Below are positions 43,204 through 50,359 of a stretch of DNA of 64,000 bases, in pieces. The translations under genes and the position numbers were made by a program. Below the pieces are notes generated by a model. That model did not search any database and was not told the DNA's origin. It was given only the letters and a program-made list of their open reading frames with translations. The DNA comes from Paenibacillus sp. PastM-3. Its GTDB lineage: Bacteria > Bacillota > Bacilli > Paenibacillales > Paenibacillaceae. Numbering within the stretch: position 1 is the stretch's first letter; each line of letters starts with the position of its first letter. The DNA is taken from positions 1 through 64,000 of the forward strand of contig NZ_JARXXP010000023.1 of assembly GCF_029893965.1 (NCBI RefSeq), read 5' to 3'.

Positions 43204-44070
43204 TTATTGTCCGGAAGCCTGCAGCTTCTGAATGGCCGCTTCTTCATCTTCGATGATCCCGAATTCCATCAGCAGCTCCTCCAGCTCTTCCATAGAGATC
43301 GGGGTAGGGATGGTCAGCATTTTGTTGTTGAGGATTTTCTCGGCCAGAATCTCATATTCCTTGGCCTGCTTGTGCTCCGGATTGTACTGGGCAACAGTCA
43401 TCCGGCGCAGCTCGGCGTGCTGAACGACATTGTCACGCGGCACAAAGTGAATCATCTGCGTATTCAGGCGGCGGGCCAGCTCTGTAATCAGCTCATCCTC
43501 ACGGTCGGTGTTCCGGCTGTTGCAGATCAGGCCGCCCAGTCTGACACCGCCGCTGGTAGCATATTTCAGAATCCCGCGGGCGATGTTATTGGCTGCGTAC
43601 ATCGCCATCATTTCGCCGGAACAGACGATGTAGATTTCCTGCGCCTTGTTCTCACGGATCGGCATTGCGAAGCCCCCGCACACAACGTCCCCGAGTACGT
43701 CATAGGATACAAAGTCCAGATCGGTATAAGCGCCTTCCTGCTCCAGGAAGTTGATAGCAGTGATGATCCCGCGTCCTGCACAGCCTACACCCGGTTCAGG
43801 ACCGCCGCATTCCACGTTGATGATGTCGCCGAAGCCGGTCTGCAGTACATCATCCAGTTCCAGATCCTCCACGGAGCCGAGCTCAGCGGCCAGATGAAGC
43901 ACGGTCTGCTGCGCTTTGGTGTTCAGAATCAGGCGGGTGGAGTCTGCCTTAGGGTCACAGCCGACAATCATAATGCGCTGTCCGAACTTTGTAGCTAACT
44001 GAGCCAGGGTGTTTTGTGAAGTTGTCGATTTACCGATACCGCCTTTACCGTAGAAAGCTATTTGTCTCAT
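43204..44070 (-). CDS. nifH: NifH, nitrogenase iron protein (dinitrogenase reductase)
   Basis: 288 aa. The P-loop GKGGIGKSTTSQN lies near 9-21, followed by GCDPKADSTRL. The two [4Fe-4S] ligands are in VGCAGRGII (Cys near 98) and DVVCGGFAMP (Cys near 133). The ADP-ribosylatable Arg region is GCAGRG. NifH passes electrons to NifDK using ATP and also serves in FeMo-cofactor synthesis. It starts six bases after nifB, with GAAGGGATGATG overlapping the nifB end. Confidence 0.98.
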   Translation of the reverse strand: MRQIAFYGKGGIGKSTTSQNTLAQLATKFGQRIMIVGCDPKADSTRLILNTKAQQTVLHLAAELGSVEDLELDDVLQTGFGDIINVECGGPEPGVGCAGRGIITAINFLEQEGAYTDLDFVSYDVLGDVVCGGFAMPIRENKAQEIYIVCSGEMMAMYAANNIARGILKYATSGGVRLGGLICNSRNTDREDELITELARRLNTQMIHFVPRDNVVQHAELRRMTVAQYNPEHKQAKEYEILAEKILNNKMLTIPTPISMEELEELLMEFGIIEDEEAAIQKLQASGQ

Positions 44071-44076
44071 TTTTCA

Positions 44077-45450
44077 TCATCCCTTCGAAATATTCATATT
44101 TTCAAAATAGGAGCTGTACTTGACGCTTTCGAGAATCATGTCCTGTATGCCGCCCTTACGGACCAGCGGCAGTACACCGGCTTTGTTCAGGCTGGCCCGC
44201 GGGCCGTCTCCGATTCCGGAGCAGAGAAGAATGCGGCAGTCACTTAAAATAGAGATAATTTCCTGCAGCGTAGCGGCTTTGTCGCCGTTACAATCCGCCT
44301 TACCGTGGCAATACGCCTGAATCTTGCGGACACCGACCAGCTTGACTTCAGCCCCGTCGGTATCATACACGAGGAATTCCGTTGCATGGCCGAAATGCTG
44401 GTTGACCTTGTCGCCGCCTCTGGTGGCTACGGCAACTCTTGTTTTCTGTGAATCCTCCCATCGCCCTCTGGCTCTGGCCTGCTTCGCGGTGACCCGCTCG
44501 CGGATTTTGGCGTCGAGGTCACTCTGGAACTGTGTCCGGGCCTCCTGATCAATGACCGGATCAGCCTCCATCGCCTCCAGCGGAAAGTCCTGGTTGCGGT
44601 CCTGGCCGAGCAGCCCGATAGCATCAGCCCGGCATTGCCGGCAGTGACGCATGACCTTCATTCCTTCACGCCCCAGCAGCTCCTGCAGATTGTGCAGTTC
44701 CTTCGGACGGGGTGCCTTGCGGCCGTCCGCTTCGTACTGGCTTCCCGGAGCGATAATCAGCGGCGTTACATTGTGCAGCGTGGCCCCGAGCTCTTTTACT
44801 CTTTTGGACACGTCCGGCAGATGGTGATCGTTGACCCCCGGAATCATAATCGAATTGACTTTAACGAGAATCCCCAGCTTCGCCAGCATTTCAAGCCCAG
44901 CCAGCTGGCGGCTGATCAGCAGCTCCGCCGCTGCCCTTCCTTCGTACCGGATCCCTTCATCAAATACCCAGGGATAAATGTGCCGGCCGACATCCGGGTC
45001 AATGGCGTTGATCGTGATGGTGACATGGCGGATGCCGAGCTCAAGGATTTCATCCACATGCCGGTAAAGCGTAAGGCCGTTAGTGCTAAGGCAGAGACTG
45101 ACATCAGGGACATGCTGTTTCACCCTTGCAAAGGTGTCGAACGTCTGCTCCGGATTTGCCAGCGGATCGCCCGGTCCGGCTATGCCGACTACAGAGAGCT
45201 GCATCAGCTGGGCGGCAACCCCCTTCACCTTGCGTTCCGCCTGTTCCGGCGTCAGCACTTCACTGACCACGCCCGGCCTGCTCTCATTGACACAGTCGAA
45301 CTTGCGGTTGCAGTAGTTGCACTGGATGTTGCAGGCGGGCGCAACCGGGATGTGCATTCTGGCATAGAACCGGTGAGCTTCCTCGCTGTAGCAAGGGTGG
45401 CGGCTGATCTCCTCCTCTGCTTCATTTGATATACACGACGGCTGCATCAT
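44077..45450 (-). CDS. nifB: NifB, NifB-cofactor synthase (radical SAM)
   Basis: 457 aa. Radical SAM core with CNIQCNYC at Cys40/44/47 and a C-terminal NifX-like domain (about 345-445, VAVATRGGDKVNQHFGHA). It fuses two [4Fe-4S] clusters and inserts a carbide to make NifB-co, the FeMo-cofactor core. Further cluster Cys residues are seen in RHCRQCRADAIG. It is the first gene of the nif operon. AGGAGGTGGGAA precedes ATGATG, and a 390-base repeat-rich leader lies upstream. Confidence 0.97.
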   Translation of the reverse strand: MMQPSCISNEAEEEISRHPCYSEEAHRFYARMHIPVAPACNIQCNYCNRKFDCVNESRPGVVSEVLTPEQAERKVKGVAAQLMQLSVVGIAGPGDPLANPEQTFDTFARVKQHVPDVSLCLSTNGLTLYRHVDEILELGIRHVTITINAIDPDVGRHIYPWVFDEGIRYEGRAAAELLISRQLAGLEMLAKLGILVKVNSIMIPGVNDHHLPDVSKRVKELGATLHNVTPLIIAPGSQYEADGRKAPRPKELHNLQELLGREGMKVMRHCRQCRADAIGLLGQDRNQDFPLEAMEADPVIDQEARTQFQSDLDAKIRERVTAKQARARGRWEDSQKTRVAVATRGGDKVNQHFGHATEFLVYDTDGAEVKLVGVRKIQAYCHGKADCNGDKAATLQEIISILSDCRILLCSGIGDGPRASLNKAGVLPLVRKGGIQDMILESVKYSSYFENMNISKG

Positions 45451-45467
45451 TTCCCACCTCCTAAAAG

Positions 45468-45742
45468 TTTTACTAGCGTTACTCCTGTGATTCAGCTTCG
45501 GTAAAACTTACTTCGGAAGCATACGCTTAGTTTTACTAGCGTTACTTCTGTGAATCAGCTTCGGTAAAACTCACTTCGGAAGCATTCGCTTCGTTTTACT
45601 AGCGTTACTCCTGTGATTCAGCTTCGGTAAAACTTACTTCGGAAGCATACGCTTAGTTTTACTAGCGTTACTCCTGTGATTCAGCTTCGGTAAAACTTAC
45701 TTCGGAAGTATACGCTTAGTTTTACGAAGCTCAACTTCCTCG
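45468..45742 (-). repeat. Four 63-bp tandem repeats in the nifB leader, each with a hairpin
   Basis: Four units begin at 45468, 45531, 45594 and 45657; a partial fifth unit begins at 45720. Units 1 and 3 look identical, unit 2 differs at several sites and unit 4 at one. Read as mRNA, each has GTTTTAC...GTAAAAC as a seven-base stem, flanked by GCTTCCGAAG. They end directly at the nifB ribosome site. A single diverged copy lies before the gene at 52735. They have no unique spacers, so they are not CRISPR. Confidence 0.92.
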
Positions 45743-45795
45743 TGTTACCTCCATGACAGACTGTACGGCAGTGGCAGAAGCGGTGGTAAGCTATG

Positions 45796-45812
45796 TGTTA
45801 TTTTACCTGACA
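45796..45812 (-). promoter_or_regulatory. GlnR/TnrA-type operator of the nif promoter
   Basis: TGTTATTTTACCTGACA fits TGTNAN7TNACA exactly and is palindromic. It lies about 25-40 bases downstream of the predicted start. This is the position of the repressing site (site II) described for Paenibacillus nif operons, where GlnR under excess nitrogen blocks transcription. Confidence 0.8.
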
Positions 45813-45844
45813 CAATCCTTCGCTTGGCCGCTTGAATTACTCTC

Positions 45845-45873
45845 ATCATATTTTTTCAACCCCCTACCGTCAA
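45845..45873 (-). promoter_or_regulatory. Promoter of the nif operon
   Basis: On the minus strand TTGACG, 17 bases, then TATGAT, a near-consensus sigma-A promoter. There is no sigma-54 (-24/-12) element, as expected for Paenibacillus nif. An imperfect GlnR-like palindrome (TGTTTGCAGTATCGACA, two mismatches) lies upstream at 45909-45925 and could be the activating site. Confidence 0.75.
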
Positions 45874-46014
45874 TTACATACAAGCTCAAAAAGCCCTTAT
45901 TTTCCTTATGTTTGCAGTATCGACAAAAGACATGTTAGATTTACTGACTCATACTTATCATGTTTCCGTTTCCATTCTCTCTATTTTTGCAGTTGATATT
46001 TGTTCTCAGGACCA

Positions 46015-46043
46015 TTGACAATCTTCCGGAGCTCATATATGAT
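46015..46043 (+). promoter_or_regulatory. Promoter of the terC-family gene
   Basis: TTGACA, 17 bases, then TATGAT lies just before the Mn riboswitch. It is a strong sigma-A promoter that diverges from the nif promoter about 140 bases away. Confidence 0.8.
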
Positions 46044-46094
46044 ACCTTTAGGTTAATCACATGACTAAAACGAACGTCCTAAATTTCATATATC

Positions 46095-46300
46095 CCGTAA
46101 AGGGGAGTAGCTGCGTAAACAGAAACATCCTGCCGGTTTCACCGAGAAATCGTGCCCGTTTCTGTGGATAATATAAGACGGGTTCAGCCTTAACGCTGAA
46201 CTGCTTATATTTCAGATAAAGTCGTCAATACGAGAATATGCGGATATTCTCCGGCTTTATCGGCAATGAACTATTGCTGGCGAGACCTTTACCAATCAGG
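46095..46300 (+). promoter_or_regulatory. yybP-ykoY manganese riboswitch
   Basis: The conserved AAAGGGGAGTAGCTGCG at about 46100-46116 and the distal GGCGAGACCTTTACC element match the yybP-ykoY class. Two helices lie between (CAGAAAC...GTTTCTG and the ATGCGGATATTCTCCGGC arm). This class binds Mn2+ and commonly precedes TerC-type and P-type exporter genes. A terminator follows and a TerC gene lies downstream. Confidence 0.88.
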
Positions 46301-46348
46301 TTAGACCTTTATTCCAAAGGCTGATCTGTTTGGTAAAGGTCTTTTTTA
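46283..46348 (+). terminator. Regulated terminator of the Mn riboswitch
   Basis: AGACCTTTACCAA...TTGGTAAAGGTCT followed by six T. The 5' arm overlaps the aptamer's final element, so Mn2+ binding can free the transcript from termination. Confidence 0.85.
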
Positions 46349-46428
46349 TATATATTTTTTGATCAAAATCAGGTAATGTGGGTATTCTTTTCAAGAGATA
46401 TTTACATCCGAATGAGGGGGAAACAGCA

Positions 46429-47256
46429 ATGGATTGGGGATTAGTATTAGAGTACGGCTGGGTGTTGCTCGTTCTGGTTGCACTGGAAGGGCTGCTGGCC
46501 GCAGATAACGCACTGGTATTGGCAATTATGGTTAAACACCTTCCTGATGAGGAACGTAAAAAGGCATTGTTCTACGGTTTGGCAGGGGCATTTGTGTTCC
46601 GGTTCGCTTCACTTTTTGTCATCTCGTATCTGGTGGACATCTGGCAAGTACAAGCTATCGGGGCCATTTACCTGCTATTCATAGCAGCGAATCATATCTT
46701 CCGAAAGCTTCTCATCAAAAAGCCGGTCACCGATGAGGCCGTGGAAAGCGGAAGCCCGAAAGCTGTCGACAAAAAGAAAGCCGGCTTCTGGTTAACTGTA
46801 CTGAAGGTTGAAGTGGCGGACATCGCATTTGCTGTTGACTCCATTCTGGCTGCAGTAGCCCTGGCGGTTGCCCTTCCGCCAAGCGGCATCCGCCAAATCG
46901 GCGGTCTCGACGGCGGTCAGTTCCTCGTTATCTTTGCCGGCGGATTTATCGGCCTAATTATTATGCGGTTTGCGGCATCCTTCTTCGTTAAGCTGCTGCA
47001 TACCCGTCCGGGTCTGGAAATCGCCGCTTTCTTCATCGTAGGCTGGGTAGGGGTTAAGCTTGCAGTCATCACACTGGCTCACCCTTCCCTGGGTGTTCTG
47101 TCCGAAGACTTCGCCCACAGCACCTGGTGGAAAACAACCTTCTATATTGTTCTGATCATCATTGCCGCTACCGGCTGGTTCTTGAGCAGCAAGGTTGAAG
47201 AAGTAAAAACCGACGAGAATCCGATTAAGGAAGTCGACAAGCAGCTCGGTAAATAA
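46429..47256 (+). CDS. TerC-family membrane protein (YkoY-like), probable Mn exporter
   Basis: 275 aa. The start ATG 46429 (MDWGLVLEYGWVLLVLV) follows GAGGGGGAAAC; the frame extends to 46378. It has about seven membrane segments with acidic residues inside the first (ALEGLLAADNALVLAIMVKHLP) and in VEVADIAFAVDSILA, the metal-binding pattern of TerC. In Bacillus, TerC proteins behind the same riboswitch export manganese and help metallate secreted enzymes. Expression is expected to rise with Mn2+. Confidence 0.92.
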   Translation: MDWGLVLEYGWVLLVLVALEGLLAADNALVLAIMVKHLPDEERKKALFYGLAGAFVFRFASLFVISYLVDIWQVQAIGAIYLLFIAANHIFRKLLIKKPVTDEAVESGSPKAVDKKKAGFWLTVLKVEVADIAFAVDSILAAVALAVALPPSGIRQIGGLDGGQFLVIFAGGFIGLIIMRFAASFFVKLLHTRPGLEIAAFFIVGWVGVKLAVITLAHPSLGVLSEDFAHSTWWKTTFYIVLIIIAATGWFLSSKVEEVKTDENPIKEVDKQLGK

Positions 47257-47276
47257 AGCATCCCCTCATTAAAACA

Positions 47277-47320
47277 ATAACCCGGAAGCTACACCTCCTA
47301 AGGTGCAGTTTCCGGGTTAT
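47277..47320 (+). terminator. Terminator of the terC-family gene
   Basis: ATAACCCGGAA...TTCCGGGTTAT with TTTGC after it lies 20 bases past the stop. The remaining gap to 47589 holds the GH127 promoter region and no gene. Confidence 0.8.
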
Positions 47321-47589
47321 TTGCTTTAGCGCTTCAATGGGCCGTCCTTGACAGGAACTCCGAAATCCGGCGTACCGTCTTCCTTATTTTTTATGTACGA
47401 GTGAAATATAACGTAAAAATGTATACCATTTGTTGTCCGCGTGCCACAGGCTCACCTAACCTTTTCACACAAATTCGAACGTTGCACTATTTACCTCGGA
47501 TCCTTTGAAAATATAAGCTGTTGTTAGAGCAAGAACGGAGGCGCTGGCGGAACGGCGGCCCGTAATTCAAGAGGCAGGAGATGATAAAC

Positions 47590-50184
47590 ATGACCACTCA
47601 CAATACCGCTTCGCATACACAAGGCCGGTCCAAGCTGCTCGGCTTCCAAATGGACCAGATTGCAGTAACCGATCCCTATTTCGTCAATGCCTTCTCCAAA
47701 GAAGTACTGTATCTCAAAAGCTATGACCTTGACCGCCTGGTCGCCGGCTTCCGCGAAAACCGCGGACTGCCTGCCAAGAGTGAAAAATATCCCGGCTGGG
47801 AAAGCACCGAAATCCGCGGCCATACCCTGGGCCATTATCTGAGCGCGCTGTCTCAGGCCTATGAAACCACCCGCAGCGCACACCTGCTCCAGCGGCTGGA
47901 GTATCTGATGGAAGAGCTTGCTTCCTGCCAGTTTGACAGCGGATACCTTTCAGCTTTTCCCGAACAATTGTTTGATAATGTCGAGAACAGGCAGCCCGCC
48001 TGGGTACCCTGGTACACCATGCACAAGATCATTGCAGGGCTGACTGCGGCATACCGTGCTACCGGCAGCAATACGGCTTACACTCTGGTTACCCGGCTTG
48101 GAAGCTGGGTGTATCGGCGCAGCACAGGCTGGTCAGCAGAAATTCAGGAGCGTGTATTGTCCGTGGAGTACGGGGGGATGAACGACTGTCTCTACGAGCT
48201 GTACAAAATTTCCGGTGACGAGCACCATCTGCAGGCTGCCCATATGTTCGACGAGCTGAGCCTGTTCACTCCGGTGCATGAAGGCCGGGATATCCTGAAG
48301 GGTAAGCACGCCAATACCACAATCCCGAAATTCCTCGGGGCGCTGAACCGGTACCGGGTGCTGGGCGAAAGCGAGAGGTTCTATCTGGAGGCTGCGCAGC
48401 AATTCTGGGATATGGTGGTTCTCCATCACAGCTATGTAACGGGCGGCAACAGCGAATGGGAGCATTTTGGCGATCCGGATATGCTGGACGCAGAGCGCTC
48501 GAACTTCACGGCCGAGACGTGCAACACCTACAATATGCTGAAGCTGAGCCGGGAATTATACAAGATTACCGGTGATGCGAAATATATGGATTTCTATGAA
48601 AATACCTTTATCAACGCGATCCTTTCATCGCAGAATCCGCATACCGGGATGACGATGTATTTTCAGCCGATGGCCACGGGCTACTTCAAGGTGTACAGCT
48701 CGCCGTTTGATCATTTCTGGTGCTGCACCGGAACGGGGATGGAGAGCTTCACCAAGCTGAACGACAGCTTGTATTTCCATGGCAGCGGCGGCATCCATGT
48801 GAACCAGTACGTAAGCTCGACTGTACTTGCCGGGGAATACGGAATTGAGCTGACCCAAACGGCTAATTTCCCCTATGAGGACACTGCCGAATTCAGGATT
48901 CGTACGCTAAAAGAGGCCGGCCAGCCTGTTGCCCTGCATCTTCGCCTGCCCCACTGGCTGGCAGGCGAGGCGGAGCTGACGCTTAACGGGCAGAAGCAGG
49001 CCATTGATCTGTCCGGCCGCTACGCCGTGCTGGAGCGGGCCTGGTCAGACGGGGATATCCTCCGTCTCCGGCTGCCGATGAAGGCGTCCTACCGTACACT
49101 GCCGGATGCCCCGAATGTCGTGGCTTTCCGCTACGGCCCGGTGGTCCTGAGTGCCGCACTCGGCACAGAAGATCTGGCCGAATCCGCTACCGGTGTGGCT
49201 GTCAGCGTACCGACCCGCAACATGCTGGTCAAGGATTTCATTACACCTGCAGGCCAGAGTGCGGAGCGCTGGCTGGAGGATTTTGATCAGCATTTTGTTC
49301 AACAGGAAGGGGAGCTGGCCTTCGTACTCCGGGGTACGGACGAAGACGGCCGGCTGGTGTTCACCCCTCATTATAAGCAGCATGATGAACGCTACGGCAT
49401 CTACTGGAAGCTGGTAGAGGCTGACTCCGCCGAGCTTCAGGAGCATATCCTTCAGGGCAAGCAGCGCCTGCGCGTACAGGAAGCAACAATCGACAGCCTT
49501 CCGGTCGGCAATGACCAGTATGAGCTGGAGCATCAGATCAAAGGCGAGAACACCACTGTCGCCACGTGGGACGGATATAACATCAGACAGGCGGAGAATA
49601 ACGGCTGGTTCAGCTATCAGATCAGGGTTCTGCCGCAGCGGGACAACTATCTGTCCGTCACTTATTTCTCGGGCAATAACGGCAAGGCCATTGATATTTA
49701 TGCAGATGGCCAGCTGCTGGCCAGCGATACGCTGATGACGGATAACCCCCGTTCCTTCTATACAAAGAGCTACCTGATTTCTGCGGAGGCTGTTCAGGAT
49801 CGCACAGGGCTGGAAATCAAATTCGTCATCCCCGGCGGCATGAACGGAATCTTCGACCTGCTGCGGATGATGACCGGCTTTGATCAACGGGCAGAGCTGG
49901 ACAGCCTGAGCTTTGATGCCGGAACTCTGGACCATCCGTTCACAGCAGACCGGAGCCGTTACATCCTGAGCGTGCCATCCGGAACACAGTCTGTAGTGCT
50001 TCGCGCCGGACTGTCACATAAGAATGGCCTGCTCTACTGCAGCGGTATCCTGATTGATGATACACAGCCAAGAACCGTCTCCCTGCAGGGGGACAGCACC
50101 GTGCTGACACTTACTGTTAAGGCTGAAGACCATGTCGCTGCGAAGGATTACAGCATAACTATTATCAAGAGCCCGGCGCTTTAG
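47590..50184 (+). CDS. GH127 beta-L-arabinofuranosidase (864 aa)
   Basis: The start ATG 47590 (MTTHNTASHTQGR) was preferred over 47581 because AGGAG then has correct spacing. No signal peptide, so it is intracellular. The alpha/alpha barrel shows GWESTEIRGHTLGHYLSA. The zinc/nucleophile site seen in HypBA1 is present as TAETCN (Glu and Cys) and WCCTGTGMESFTKL (nucleophile Cys and a third ligand). C-terminal beta domains follow, including a DUF4986-like one and a cadherin-like end (from about 770). It releases L-arabinose from arabinan or extensin-type oligosaccharides, in keeping with plant association. Confidence 0.9.
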   Translation: MTTHNTASHTQGRSKLLGFQMDQIAVTDPYFVNAFSKEVLYLKSYDLDRLVAGFRENRGLPAKSEKYPGWESTEIRGHTLGHYLSALSQAYETTRSAHLLQRLEYLMEELASCQFDSGYLSAFPEQLFDNVENRQPAWVPWYTMHKIIAGLTAAYRATGSNTAYTLVTRLGSWVYRRSTGWSAEIQERVLSVEYGGMNDCLYELYKISGDEHHLQAAHMFDELSLFTPVHEGRDILKGKHANTTIPKFLGALNRYRVLGESERFYLEAAQQFWDMVVLHHSYVTGGNSEWEHFGDPDMLDAERSNFTAETCNTYNMLKLSRELYKITGDAKYMDFYENTFINAILSSQNPHTGMTMYFQPMATGYFKVYSSPFDHFWCCTGTGMESFTKLNDSLYFHGSGGIHVNQYVSSTVLAGEYGIELTQTANFPYEDTAEFRIRTLKEAGQPVALHLRLPHWLAGEAELTLNGQKQAIDLSGRYAVLERAWSDGDILRLRLPMKASYRTLPDAPNVVAFRYGPVVLSAALGTEDLAESATGVAVSVPTRNMLVKDFITPAGQSAERWLEDFDQHFVQQEGELAFVLRGTDEDGRLVFTPHYKQHDERYGIYWKLVEADSAELQEHILQGKQRLRVQEATIDSLPVGNDQYELEHQIKGENTTVATWDGYNIRQAENNGWFSYQIRVLPQRDNYLSVTYFSGNNGKAIDIYADGQLLASDTLMTDNPRSFYTKSYLISAEAVQDRTGLEIKFVIPGGMNGIFDLLRMMTGFDQRAELDSLSFDAGTLDHPFTADRSRYILSVPSGTQSVVLRAGLSHKNGLLYCSGILIDDTQPRTVSLQGDSTVLTLTVKAEDHVAAKDYSITIIKSPAL

Positions 50185-50225
50185 CAGAGTCTAACCTGGA
50201 ACTTCAAAAATCCGCTTCCCCTAAA

Positions 50226-50272
50226 AAAGACCGTTCTATGCGCTGCTTATCCTGCGCTCAGAACGGTTTTTG
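50226..50272. terminator. Terminator between GH127 and the convergent PepSY/SLH gene
   Basis: ACCGTTCT...AGAACGGT with A-run before and T-run after, so it works in both directions. A second stem, AAACCGGCA...TGCCGGTTT, follows at 50288-50325 for the minus-strand gene. Confidence 0.8.
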
Positions 50273-50359
50273 GTTGCTGAAATAAACAAACCGGCAGCTT
50301 CTCCTGAAGAAAAGTGCCGGTTTGTATTCAGCCGCCGGGGCAGGCCCCCCGGCTATGGC

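Noticed and set aside
45468..45742. CRISPR array
   Set aside because: The 63-bp units abut with no unique spacers, there are only four, and no cas gene is in the window.
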